DNA of 64,000 bases from Streptomyces paludis. GTDB taxonomy: Bacteria > Actinomycetota > Actinomycetes > Streptomycetales > Streptomycetaceae. Below, in pieces: positions 49,198 through 57,547 of the stretch. The notes under the pieces are model-generated. The model was not told the DNA's origin. It saw nothing but the letters and a program-made list of their open reading frames with translations, and searched no databases. The stretch spans positions 1,302,001 through 1,366,000 of the forward strand of contig NZ_CP031194.1 of assembly GCF_003344965.1 (NCBI RefSeq), read 5' to 3'. Numbering within the stretch: the stretch's first letter is position 1; each line of letters opens with the position of its first letter. Both the position numbers and the translations under genes were made by a program.

Positions 49198-50025
49198 ATG
49201 ATCCAAGAGCAGGAATACCCGGCCGAGCCCGAAGCCACCCGCCGCGACTCCGGCGCCACGGAGAGCAGCCGCGCCAACCGCGGATGGTGGGACCGGAACG
49301 CGGACGACTACCAGAACGAGCACGGCACCTTCCTCGGCGACGACCGTTTCGTCTGGTGCCCGGAGGGGCTGGACGAGGTGGAGGCCGCCCTCCTCGGCCC
49401 CCAGGAGTCGCTGCGCGACCGCGACATCCTGGAGATCGGGGCGGGCGCCGCGCAGTGCTCGCGCTGGCTGGCCGCGCAGGGCGCCCGTCCGGTGGCGCTC
49501 GACCTCTCCCACCGCCAGCTCCAGCACGCGCTGCGTATCGCCGACGGCCGCTCGCTGACGTTCCCGCTGGTCCAGGCGGACGCCGGCGCGCTGCCCTTCG
49601 CGGACGGCTCCTTCGACCTGGCCTGCTCCGCCTACGGCGCGATCCCCTTCGTGGCCGATCCGGTACGGGTGTTCCGCGAGGTACGGCGGGTGCTGCGGCC
49701 CGGCGGCCGCTGGGTCTTCTCCGTCACGCACCCGGTCCGCTGGGCGTTCCCCGACGAGCCGGGACCCGAGGGCCTGACGGCCGCGTCCTCGTACTTCGAC
49801 CGCACCCCGTACGTCGAGCAGGACGAGCGGGGGAACGCGGTGTACGTCGAGCACCACCGGACGCTCGGCGACCGGGTGCGCGACCTGGTGGCGGGCGGTT
49901 TCCGGCTGGTCGACCTGGTGGAGCCCGAGTGGCCGGCGTGGAACACGCAGGAGTGGGGCGGCTGGTCACCGCTGCGCGGGACGCTGCTTCCCGGGACTGC
50001 GATCTTCGTCTGCGAACGGGACTGA
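49198..50025 (+). CDS. class I SAM-dependent methyltransferase
   Basis: 275-residue methyltransferase with motif I ILEIGAGAAQCSRWLAAQG, acidic post-I ALDLSHRQLQ, and FDLACSAYGAIPF / RVLRPGGRWVFSVTHPVRW typical of UbiE/Methyltransf_11-type small-molecule enzymes. A conserved N-terminal block RANRGWWDRNADDYQNEHG precedes it. ATG 49198 is the family start, although its ribosome site is weak. It is divergent from rpsA, as in other Streptomyces. The substrate is unknown. Confidence 0.87.
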   Translation: MIQEQEYPAEPEATRRDSGATESSRANRGWWDRNADDYQNEHGTFLGDDRFVWCPEGLDEVEAALLGPQESLRDRDILEIGAGAAQCSRWLAAQGARPVALDLSHRQLQHALRIADGRSLTFPLVQADAGALPFADGSFDLACSAYGAIPFVADPVRVFREVRRVLRPGGRWVFSVTHPVRWAFPDEPGPEGLTAASSYFDRTPYVEQDERGNAVYVEHHRTLGDRVRDLVAGGFRLVDLVEPEWPAWNTQEWGGWSPLRGTLLPGTAIFVCERD

Positions 50026-50132
50026 TCATCCGACCGGCCGCCTGACGCGGGCCACCGGGCGTCCGGGGACCGGAGTGCCAGGCACCGGGGGTCCGGCCGC
50101 CGGAGGTCCGGCCGCCGGAGCGCCGGGCGTCC

Positions 50133-52679
50133 GTGGCGGACACTGAACGGGTGATCCGCCATGACGTCCTCGCCGCCCTCCCCGTACGCACCGCCGTCCC
50201 CGCGCTGGAGCGGGCCCTCGAAGAGCACGGGTGCGCGGTGCTGTGCGCGCCGCCCGGGACGGGCAAGACGACGCTCGTACCGCTCGTGCTCGCCGGGCTC
50301 CTCGGCCCGTCGGACCGTCCCGTACGGCGCGTGATCGTCGCCGAGCCGCGCCGGATCGCGGCGCGCGCGGCGGCCCGCCGGATGGCCTGGCTGCTCGGCG
50401 AGCGCGCCGGGGAGCGCGTCGGCTTCACCGTGCGCGGGGAGCGCGTCGTAGGGCGCGCGACGGTGGTGGAGGTGGTGACCACCGGTGTGCTGCTCCAGCG
50501 CCTCCAGCGCGACCCGGAGCTGGCCGGGGTCGACGCCGTCATCCTCGACGAGTGCCACGAGCGGCACCTCGACGCCGACACCGTCGCGGCCTTCCTGCTG
50601 GACGTCCGCGCGACGCTGCGGCCCGGACTGCGGCTCGTCGCCGCGTCCGCGACCACCGACGCGGCGGGCTGGGCCCGGCTGCTGGACGACGCGCCCGTCG
50701 TGGTGACGGACGGCGTGTCGTACCCGGTCGAGACGGTGTGGGCGCCCCCGGCCGCGCCCGTACGCCCGCCGCACGGCATGCGGGTGGATCCGGCGCTGCT
50801 GACGCATGTGGCGTCGGTCGTACGGCGGGCGCTGGCCGAGCGCGACGGCGATGTGCTCTGCTTCCTGCCCGGCGTCGGCGAGATCGGCCGGGTCGCCGGG
50901 CAGCTGGCGGAGGTGTCCGCCGAGGTGCTCCAGGTGCACGGCCGGGCGCCCGCCGCCGTGCAGGACGCGGTGCTCGCCGGGTCGGTGGACGGCCGCCGCC
51001 GGGTGGTGCTGGCCACGGCCGTGGCGGAGTCGAGCCTGACGGTGCCCGGCGTACGGATCGTGGTGGACGCGGGCCTGGCCCGGGAGCCCCGTACCGACCA
51101 CGCGCGCGGACTGAGCGCCCTGACGACCGTACGGGTGTCCCAGGCGGGCGCCGGGCAGCGCGCCGGACGGGCCGGCCGTGAGGCGCCCGGGACCGTGTAC
51201 CGCTGCTGGTCGCGCGGGGAGGACGACCGGCTGGTCCGCTTCCCCTCCCCCGAGATCAAGGTCGCGGATCTGGCCTCGTTCGCGCTCCAGGCGGCCTGCT
51301 GGGGCGATCCCTCGGCGGCGGGGCTCGCCCTGCTCGACCCGCCCCCGGCAGGCGCGCTGGCCGCCGCGCGCTCCGTACTGGCGGCGATCGGCGCGGTGGA
51401 CACGGACGGGCGGGTGACCGCGCGCGGCACGCGGATGGCCGGCATCGGGCTGCACCCCCGGCTCGCGCGGGCGCTGCTGGACGGCGCGCCCGAGGTCGGG
51501 GCGCGGCGGGCGGCCGAGGTGGTGGCGCTGCTGAGCGAGGAGCCGCCGAGGTCGTACGGGGACGATCTGGCGGCGGCGTGGCGCGCGGCCCGGCGCGGCG
51601 GGGACGCGTACGCGGCGCGCTGGCGCCAGGAGGTACGGCGGCTGACCTCGGCGGTGACGGGCGGCGGGGCCGGCACCGGTGCGGAAGGACCGGGGGCGGG
51701 ATCCGACGACGCGGCGGCCGGGCTGATCGCCGCGCTCGCCTTCCCCGAGCGGGTGGCGCGGGCGCGCGGCGCGGGCGCGTATCTGATGGTGTCGGGCACG
51801 GGCGCGGAGGCGGCCGACGGCTCCGGGCTGCGCGGCGCGCCCTGGCTGGCGGTGGCGGTGGCCGACCGGCCGGCCACCGCCGTGTCGGCGCGGATCCGGC
51901 TCGCGGCGGTCATCGACGAGGACACCGCGCGGTCGGCGGCCGGCCGGCTGCGGGTGGCGGGCGAGGAGGTCCGCTGGGAGGACGGCGATGTGGTGGCCCG
52001 GCGGGTGGAGCGGCTGGGCGCGGTCGAACTCGCCGCCCGCGCCCTGAAGTCGCCCGCTCCGGAGCTGGTGCGGGCGGCCCTGCTGGACGGGCTGCGGCGC
52101 GAGGGTCCTGAGCTGCTGCGCTGGACGCGGGAGGCGCGGGAGCTGCGCGAGCGGCTCGGCTTCCTCCACCGGGAGCTGGGCGGCGGCTGGCCGGATGTGT
52201 CGGACGCCGCGCTGCTGGAGCGCCCGGACGCCTGGCTGGAGCCGGAGCTGTCGCGGGCCCGGCGCCGCGCGGATCTGGGCCGGCTGGACGCGGGGCAGGC
52301 GCTGCGGCGGCTGCTGCCCTGGGCGTCCGGGGAGGCGGCGCGGCTGGACGAGCTGGCTCCGGAGCGGATCGAGGTGCCCAGCGGGTCCCGGGTGCGGGTG
52401 GAGTACGGCGGGCCGCAGCCCGTGCTGGCGGTGAAGCTCCAGGAGCTGTTCGGGCTGCGGGAGACCCCGCGGGTGGCGGGCGACGCGGGGGTGCCGGTGC
52501 TGGTGCATCTGCTGTCCCCGGCCGGGCGTCCGGCGGCGGTGACGGCCGATCTGGCGTCGTTCTGGCAGGACGGCTACCGGGCCGTACGGGCGGAGCTGCG
52601 CGGCCGTTACCCCCGCCATCCGTGGCCGGAGGACCCGTCGACCGCGGTGGCCACGCGCCGGCTGAACAACCGGCGCTGA
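50133..52679 (+). CDS. hrpB: ATP-dependent helicase HrpB
   Basis: 848-residue DEAH/RHA-family helicase. Motif I APPGTGKTTLVP is at about residues 39-50, motif II DECHERH, motif III SATTD, motif VI QRAGRAGR, then the helicase-associated HA2 domain and the HrpB C-terminal domain (RVRVEYGGPQPVLAVKLQELF, HPWPEDPSTA). HrpB proteins are probable RNA helicases, but their cellular role is poorly defined. GTG 50133 is used; a GTG at 50151 is possible, and neither has a good ribosome site. The 90 nt upstream are made of short GCCGGAGG/GGTCCGG repeats. Confidence 0.92.
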   Translation: MADTERVIRHDVLAALPVRTAVPALERALEEHGCAVLCAPPGTGKTTLVPLVLAGLLGPSDRPVRRVIVAEPRRIAARAAARRMAWLLGERAGERVGFTVRGERVVGRATVVEVVTTGVLLQRLQRDPELAGVDAVILDECHERHLDADTVAAFLLDVRATLRPGLRLVAASATTDAAGWARLLDDAPVVVTDGVSYPVETVWAPPAAPVRPPHGMRVDPALLTHVASVVRRALAERDGDVLCFLPGVGEIGRVAGQLAEVSAEVLQVHGRAPAAVQDAVLAGSVDGRRRVVLATAVAESSLTVPGVRIVVDAGLAREPRTDHARGLSALTTVRVSQAGAGQRAGRAGREAPGTVYRCWSRGEDDRLVRFPSPEIKVADLASFALQAACWGDPSAAGLALLDPPPAGALAAARSVLAAIGAVDTDGRVTARGTRMAGIGLHPRLARALLDGAPEVGARRAAEVVALLSEEPPRSYGDDLAAAWRAARRGGDAYAARWRQEVRRLTSAVTGGGAGTGAEGPGAGSDDAAAGLIAALAFPERVARARGAGAYLMVSGTGAEAADGSGLRGAPWLAVAVADRPATAVSARIRLAAVIDEDTARSAAGRLRVAGEEVRWEDGDVVARRVERLGAVELAARALKSPAPELVRAALLDGLRREGPELLRWTREARELRERLGFLHRELGGGWPDVSDAALLERPDAWLEPELSRARRRADLGRLDAGQALRRLLPWASGEAARLDELAPERIEVPSGSRVRVEYGGPQPVLAVKLQELFGLRETPRVAGDAGVPVLVHLLSPAGRPAAVTADLASFWQDGYRAVRAELRGRYPRHPWPEDPSTAVATRRLNNRR

Positions 52680-52694
52680 CCACCGCGCCACCGT

Positions 52695-52720
52695 GCGGGC
52701 CGCCTCGCGGACGGGCCCGC
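52695..52720. terminator. hairpin between convergent hrpB and transglycosylase genes
   Basis: GCGGGCC (52695-52701) and GGCCCGC (52714-52720) pair perfectly over 7 bp with a 12-nt loop, in the 71-bp gap between the two stops. Confidence 0.5.
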
Positions 52721-52750
52721 GAACCCGTCGGCTCAGCCGGTCCGTTCGGC

Positions 52751-54475
52751 TCAGCTCGCCGCGGCGACCGTCAGCTCGATGGTCAGCGTCGCGCCGCCCG
52801 CCGTTTCGAGGCGGAGCAGATACGTGCCTTCCGCGTCGTCGGCGAAGATCTTCGGGAGCTGGAGCACACCGTTGGCGTCGGTCGTGAGGTCGGTGAGCTT
52901 GCGCAGCGGCTCACCGGCCGCGTCCTTGAAGTACGGTCCGGCGGCGGGCGTCGTGCCGTCCGCGGCGGTGATCATGGCCGCGGTCACCGCCAGGCCGGCC
53001 ACGGCGACGCCCTTGTAGGTGGCCCTGACCTCGATCCGGTCGGCGAACTCCGCGCCGGGCGCGGCCGTCTGCTCGCCGGTGGTGGTCCTGACGAGCGCGT
53101 CCGCCTGGCGGGCCGTGACGGTCGCGGTGTAGTCGAGGGAGGCGACCCCGGAGACGATGGGGATGGCCCGGATGGTGAAGTCGCCCGTCCGCTCGCCCGC
53201 CTGGACGGCCGGGGCGGTCGCCGTGCCGTCGGCGCCGGTGACGGCGATCGCGGTGGCCGAGCCCGCCGCGAAGAGGGCGTCCGTGTCGCCGATGATCTCG
53301 AACCGGACGACCGTCTTGGCCACGGGCTTGCCCGCCGCGTCCTTGGCGCGTACGGCGGCCCGCTCGGCGAAGCGGGTGCCGGCGACCGCGGTGAGCGTGC
53401 CCGTGCCGGCCTTCTCGATCCGGGTGGCCACGGGGGTCGGGGCGGGGTCGGCGGGGGTGGGGGTGCCGGGGTTCCCCGGGGCCGGGGGTGTCGTACCGCC
53501 GCCCGGCTTGGTGGGGGTCGTACCGCCGCCGGAGCCACCGGGCTTGGTGGGGGCGGGGCTGGTCTTCGGCGGGGTGCTCGGCTTCGGCGTGGTGCCGGGG
53601 GCGCTCGGCGACGGGGAGGGCGAGGGGGTGACCGGGGCGGTGGGGCCGGTGGTGGCCGGGGTCGTACCGGAGCTGTCGGGGACCTCGTGCGAGCCGTTGC
53701 GGTAGTACTCCAGCCAGGACAGGACCGTGTGCAGATACTCCCGCGAGTGGTTGTAGCCCAGGATCGCCTGGTGGAGGTACTTGTCGATCGACAGGTCGCG
53801 GTCGCCGGCACACAGGTAGTACGCGGCGGCCAGCGCCGCGTCGTACACGTTGTTGGGGTCCTTGCGGCCGTCCCCGTTGCCGTCCTGGCCCCAGGTCTGC
53901 CAGGTCGCCGGGATGAACTGCATGGGGCCGACGGCCCGGTCGTAGACCGTGTCGCCGTCGAACTCGCCGTTGTCGGTGTCGGGGATGTTGGCGAAACCCA
54001 CACCGTTGAGGACCGGGCCGCGGATCGGCGCCAGTGTGGTGCCGTTGTCGTCGACCTCGCCGCCGCGCGCGTGGCCCGACTCGACCTTGCCGATCGCGGC
54101 GAGCAGCTGCCACGGCAGATTGCAGCCGGGCTTGGTCTCGCTGAGGGTCTGCTCCGCCCGCTGGTACGCGGAGAGCAGCGTGGCCGGTATGCCCGCCTCC
54201 GCCTCCCCCACGGCCGTCCCCGCGCCCGCCCCCTGCGTGTCTATGGAAGTGCTGGGCTTGGCGGGCGTCTTGAGCGGGGGAAGCTCCGTGTAGTACGACG
54301 AGTTGCCGGACACCGGGGTGCCGGGCGGCGGGGTCACGTCGGCGGCGCGGGAGTCGCCCACGTCCACCGGGACGGCGCCGGGTGCCTGCGACGCGGACAG
54401 TGCCGCGATCGCCGCGGCGGCCACCGCGGTGGTGGTCGCTCCTCTGCGCAGTCGGCTGCCGAATAGCGCTGCCAT
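52751..54475 (-). CDS. secreted lytic transglycosylase with Pro/Thr linker and Ig-like domains
   Basis: 574-residue exported peptidoglycan hydrolase. N-terminal signal segment (LRRGATTTAVAAAAIAALSA). SLT/lysozyme-like domain about 95-270 with catalytic glutamate in AIGKVESGHARGG (E132) and the motifs VGPMQFIPATWQTWG and AALAAAYYLC. A long Pro/Thr/Gly/Lys repeat linker (about 275-350) spans the wall. Two C-terminal beta domains (about 350-574) resemble Big-1/invasin-type Ig folds (TAVAGTRFAERAAVRAKDAA, FADRIEVRATYKGVAVAGL). ATG 54475 follows GGAGGGG by 8 nt; the longer frame upstream is rejected. Likely role: wall remodelling during growth or spore germination. Confidence 0.88.
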   Translation of the reverse strand: MAALFGSRLRRGATTTAVAAAAIAALSASQAPGAVPVDVGDSRAADVTPPPGTPVSGNSSYYTELPPLKTPAKPSTSIDTQGAGAGTAVGEAEAGIPATLLSAYQRAEQTLSETKPGCNLPWQLLAAIGKVESGHARGGEVDDNGTTLAPIRGPVLNGVGFANIPDTDNGEFDGDTVYDRAVGPMQFIPATWQTWGQDGNGDGRKDPNNVYDAALAAAYYLCAGDRDLSIDKYLHQAILGYNHSREYLHTVLSWLEYYRNGSHEVPDSSGTTPATTGPTAPVTPSPSPSPSAPGTTPKPSTPPKTSPAPTKPGGSGGGTTPTKPGGGTTPPAPGNPGTPTPADPAPTPVATRIEKAGTGTLTAVAGTRFAERAAVRAKDAAGKPVAKTVVRFEIIGDTDALFAAGSATAIAVTGADGTATAPAVQAGERTGDFTIRAIPIVSGVASLDYTATVTARQADALVRTTTGEQTAAPGAEFADRIEVRATYKGVAVAGLAVTAAMITAADGTTPAAGPYFKDAAGEPLRKLTDLTTDANGVLQLPKIFADDAEGTYLLRLETAGGATLTIELTVAAAS

Positions 54476-54624
54476 CGTCTGGCCCCTCCCCCTGGTCGCT
54501 GGTCGCGCTCCCCGCGCGAGGACTGACGACCCCATGGCCGTCAGGCGACCCTATGTCAACTCACCACCCCCGCACACCGGTCCGATACGGGGTTTCACCA
54601 GTTCGCCACCTCCGGTTCGCCCGG

Positions 54625-54660
54625 TTGCGGGAAACCCGTCGGAACACGGGCTTCCCGCAA
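54625..54660 (-). terminator. polA terminator
   Basis: TTGCGGGAA (54625-54633) and TTCCCGCAA (54652-54660) pair perfectly. The next six bases on each side continue with one mismatch. It begins 12 nt after the polA stop and precedes the transglycosylase promoter region. Confidence 0.7.
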
Positions 54661-54672
54661 GGCGAATTCCGG

Positions 54673-57384
54673 TCAGTGCGCCGCGGACTCCCAGTCCGGG
54701 CCCACGCCCACCGACACATCCAGCGGGGCGCGCAGCTCGACCGCGCCCGCCATCTCGCGGCGGAGCAGCGCCTCCACCCGGTCGCGCTCGCCCGGGGCGA
54801 TCTCCAGCACGATTTCGTCGTGGACCTGGAGGAGCATCCGGGAGGCCAGCCCGGCCTCCGTCATGGCCCGGTCGACCTTGAGCATGGCGACCTTGACGAT
54901 ATCCGCGGCGGTGCCCTGGATGGGCGCGTTGAGCGCCATCCGCTCGGCCATCTCCCGGCGCTGCCGGTTGTCGCTGTTGAGGTCGGGCAGATAGCGGCGG
55001 CGCCCGAGCATCGTCTCCGTGTATCCCGTGGCCCTGGCCTCCACCACGGCGCGCTGGAGGTAGTCCCGTACTCCGCCGAACCGCTCGAAGAAGGTGTCCA
55101 TCAGCCCGCGGGCCTCGGCCGCCTCGATGTTCAGCTGCTGGGAGAGCCCGAACGCCGAGAGGCCGTAGGCCAGTCCGTAGGACATCGCCTTGATCTTGCG
55201 GCGCATCTCGGAATCAACGGCGGACTTCGCCACCCCGAACACCTGCGAGGCGACCGTGGTGTGCAGATCCTCACCGGAGGTGAACGCCTCGATCAGGCCC
55301 GCGTCCTCGGAGAGATGGGCCATCACCCGCAGCTCGATCTGGCTGTAGTCCGCCGTCATCAGCGATTCGTAGCCCGCGCCGACGACGAAGCCGCGCCGGA
55401 TGGCCCGGCCCTCGTCCGTACGGACCGGGATGTTCTGGAGGTTGGGGTCGGTGGAGGAGAGCCGGCCCGTCGCGGCCACCGTCTGGTTGAAGGTGGTGTG
55501 GATACGGCCGTCCGGCGCGACGGACTTGATCAGGCCCTCGACGGTGACCCGCAGCTTCGCCTGCTCGCGGTGGCGCAGCATGATGACCGGCAGTTCGTGC
55601 TCGGTCTGCCCGGCGAGCCAGGCCAGCGCGTCGGCGTCCGTCGTGTAGCCGGTCTTCGTCTTCTTGGTCTTCGGCAGACCCAGCTCGCCGAAGAGGACTT
55701 CCTGGAGCTGCTTGGGCGAGCCGAGGTTGAACTCGTGGCCGACGGCCGCGTACGCCTCCTTCACCGCCTGCTGGACGGCGCCCGCGAACTGCTGCTCCAT
55801 GGCCTCCAGATGCGCGCGGTCGGCGGCGATCCCGTGCCGTTCGAGCCGGGCGAGCAGGACGGAGGTGGGCAGCTCGACCTCGTGGAGCAGCTCGGTGGCA
55901 CCGACCTCGCCCAGCCGTTCGGTGAACGCCGTACCGAGATCGAGGACCGCGCGGGCCTGGATCATCAGCGACTCGGCCTCGGCCTGCTCGTCGGTGCCGA
56001 ACGCCAGCTGTCCGTCGGCGGCCGGCGCCGGGGCCAGCTCGCGGCCCAGATACTCGACGGCCAGGGCGTCGAGGGCGAACGAGCGGCGGCCCGGCTTGAC
56101 CAGGTACGCGGCGAGGGCGGTGTCCATCGTGACGCCGCCGACCTGCCAGCCCTGCTCGGGGGCGACCCGCATGGCGCTCTTCGCGTTGTGCATGACCTTG
56201 GGGCGCTCCGGGTCCGCGAGCCATGCCGTGAACGCCCGCTCGTCGGCCTCGTCCAGCACCGTCGGGTCGAACCAGCCCGCCGCGCCGCCGGCCGCCGCGA
56301 GCGCGACCTCGGTGACGCTGCCGGCCCCCAGGGACCAGGTGTCCACGAGGGCCACGCCCAGCGGCTGTCCGCCGTGCTCCGCCAGCCAGGGCGCCAGCTC
56401 GCCGGAGCCCAGGACCGCGCCGTCCAGCTCCACCCCGGCCGCCGGTGCCGGGGCCTCGTCCTCGGCCGCGCCCGGGTCGACCGCGAGCAGCCGCTCGCGC
56501 AGGCTCGGATTGCGGATCTCCAGGACCTCCAGCACACCGGTCACCGCCGCCCGGTCGTACGGGACGCGGGCCAGGTCCTGCGGTGTCCTGGGCAGCTCGA
56601 CATCGCGCACCATCTCGGTCAGCCGGCGGTTGAGCTTCACGGACTCCAGATGGTCCCGGAAGTTCTGCCCGGCCTTGCCCTTGACCTCTTCCGCGCGCGC
56701 CACCAGCTCGTCGAAGGAGCCGAACTGGTTGATCCACTTCGCGGCGGTCTTCTCCCCCACTCCCGGGATACCGGGCAGGTTGTCCGACGGATCGCCGCGC
56801 AGGGCCGCGAAGTCCGGATACTGCGCGGGCGTCAGCCCGTACTTCTCCTGCACCTTCTCCGGAGTGAAGCGCGTCAGCTCCGAGACACCCTTGGTGGGAT
56901 ACAGCACCGTCGTGTGCTCGCTGATCAGCTGGAAGGAGTCGCGGTCCCCGGTGACGATCAGCACCTCGAACCCCGCCGCCTCGGCCTGTGTGGCGAGCGT
57001 CGCGATCACATCGTCCGCCTCGAAGCCGTCGACCGCGAACCGGTCCGCGCGCATCGCGTCGAGCAGCTCACCGATCAGCTCGACCTGCCCCTTGAACTCG
57101 TCGGGCGTCTTCGAGCGGTTCGCCTTGTACTCGGGGAACTCCTCCGACCGCCAGGTCTTGCGCGACACGTCGAACGCGACGGCGAAATGCGTGGGCGCCT
57201 CGTCACGCAATGTGTTCGCCAGCATCGACGCGAAGCCATAGATGGCGTTCGTCGGCTGCCCGGAGGCGGTCGTGAAGTTCTCCACGGGCAGCGCGAAGAA
57301 CGCCCGGTACGCCAAGGAGTGCCCGTCCATGAGGAGCAGGCGGGGACGGTTGTCTGCGGTCTTCTTCGATGCTGTCTCAGCCAC
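54673..57384 (-). CDS. polA: DNA polymerase I
   Basis: 903-residue repair and Okazaki-fragment polymerase. In order: 5'-3' exonuclease (LLLMDGHSLAYRAFFALP, GDRDSFQL, FAALRGDPSDNLPGIPGVG), a 3'-5' exonuclease-like domain that has lost its metal ligands (LVDTWSLG in place of DTE), and the polymerase domain with motif A TADYSQIELRVMAHLS, motif B KAMSYGLAYGLSAFG and motif C QVHDEIVLE. GTG 57384 is fixed by a damage-type promoter ending 7 nt upstream. Longer reading frames to 57873 would include the promoter and are rejected. Confidence 0.96.
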   Translation of the reverse strand: MAETASKKTADNRPRLLLMDGHSLAYRAFFALPVENFTTASGQPTNAIYGFASMLANTLRDEAPTHFAVAFDVSRKTWRSEEFPEYKANRSKTPDEFKGQVELIGELLDAMRADRFAVDGFEADDVIATLATQAEAAGFEVLIVTGDRDSFQLISEHTTVLYPTKGVSELTRFTPEKVQEKYGLTPAQYPDFAALRGDPSDNLPGIPGVGEKTAAKWINQFGSFDELVARAEEVKGKAGQNFRDHLESVKLNRRLTEMVRDVELPRTPQDLARVPYDRAAVTGVLEVLEIRNPSLRERLLAVDPGAAEDEAPAPAAGVELDGAVLGSGELAPWLAEHGGQPLGVALVDTWSLGAGSVTEVALAAAGGAAGWFDPTVLDEADERAFTAWLADPERPKVMHNAKSAMRVAPEQGWQVGGVTMDTALAAYLVKPGRRSFALDALAVEYLGRELAPAPAADGQLAFGTDEQAEAESLMIQARAVLDLGTAFTERLGEVGATELLHEVELPTSVLLARLERHGIAADRAHLEAMEQQFAGAVQQAVKEAYAAVGHEFNLGSPKQLQEVLFGELGLPKTKKTKTGYTTDADALAWLAGQTEHELPVIMLRHREQAKLRVTVEGLIKSVAPDGRIHTTFNQTVAATGRLSSTDPNLQNIPVRTDEGRAIRRGFVVGAGYESLMTADYSQIELRVMAHLSEDAGLIEAFTSGEDLHTTVASQVFGVAKSAVDSEMRRKIKAMSYGLAYGLSAFGLSQQLNIEAAEARGLMDTFFERFGGVRDYLQRAVVEARATGYTETMLGRRRYLPDLNSDNRQRREMAERMALNAPIQGTAADIVKVAMLKVDRAMTEAGLASRMLLQVHDEIVLEIAPGERDRVEALLRREMAGAVELRAPLDVSVGVGPDWESAAH

Positions 57385-57391
57385 GTACCCG

Positions 57392-57413
57392 ATCCTGCCA
57401 CGCCCCACTGACA
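57392..57413 (-). promoter_or_regulatory. RecA-NDp/PafBC-type DNA-damage promoter of polA
   Basis: TGTCAGTG (57413-57406), an 8-nt spacer, CAGGAT (57397-57392), then cgggtac and the polA GTG. The -10 box has C in place of the first T, the only departure among the four main copies. The predicted message is leaderless. Confidence 0.72.
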
Positions 57414-57465
57414 ATCCCGACCGGCCGGCAGCCGCACCCCGGCCCGACCCCGCCCGGCCCCCGAA

Positions 57466-57483
57466 TGTCACAGGCACGTGACA
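57466..57483. promoter_or_regulatory. palindrome upstream of the molybdopterin oxidoreductase gene
   Basis: TGTCAC-aggcac-GTGACA is a perfect 6-bp inverted repeat with a 6-nt spacer, 65-82 nt before the oxidoreductase start, in the region divergent from polA. A candidate operator; the regulator is unknown. Confidence 0.4.
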
Positions 57484-57547
57484 GGATCGAATACGTACGC
57501 GAATTCGACAACGCGCGGGAAACACCCCAGGCCCGAAGGAGAACGCG

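Noticed and set aside
53966..53990. TTGTCGGTG inside the transglycosylase gene
   Set aside because: No -10 box at 8-nt spacing, and it is internal to a coding sequence.
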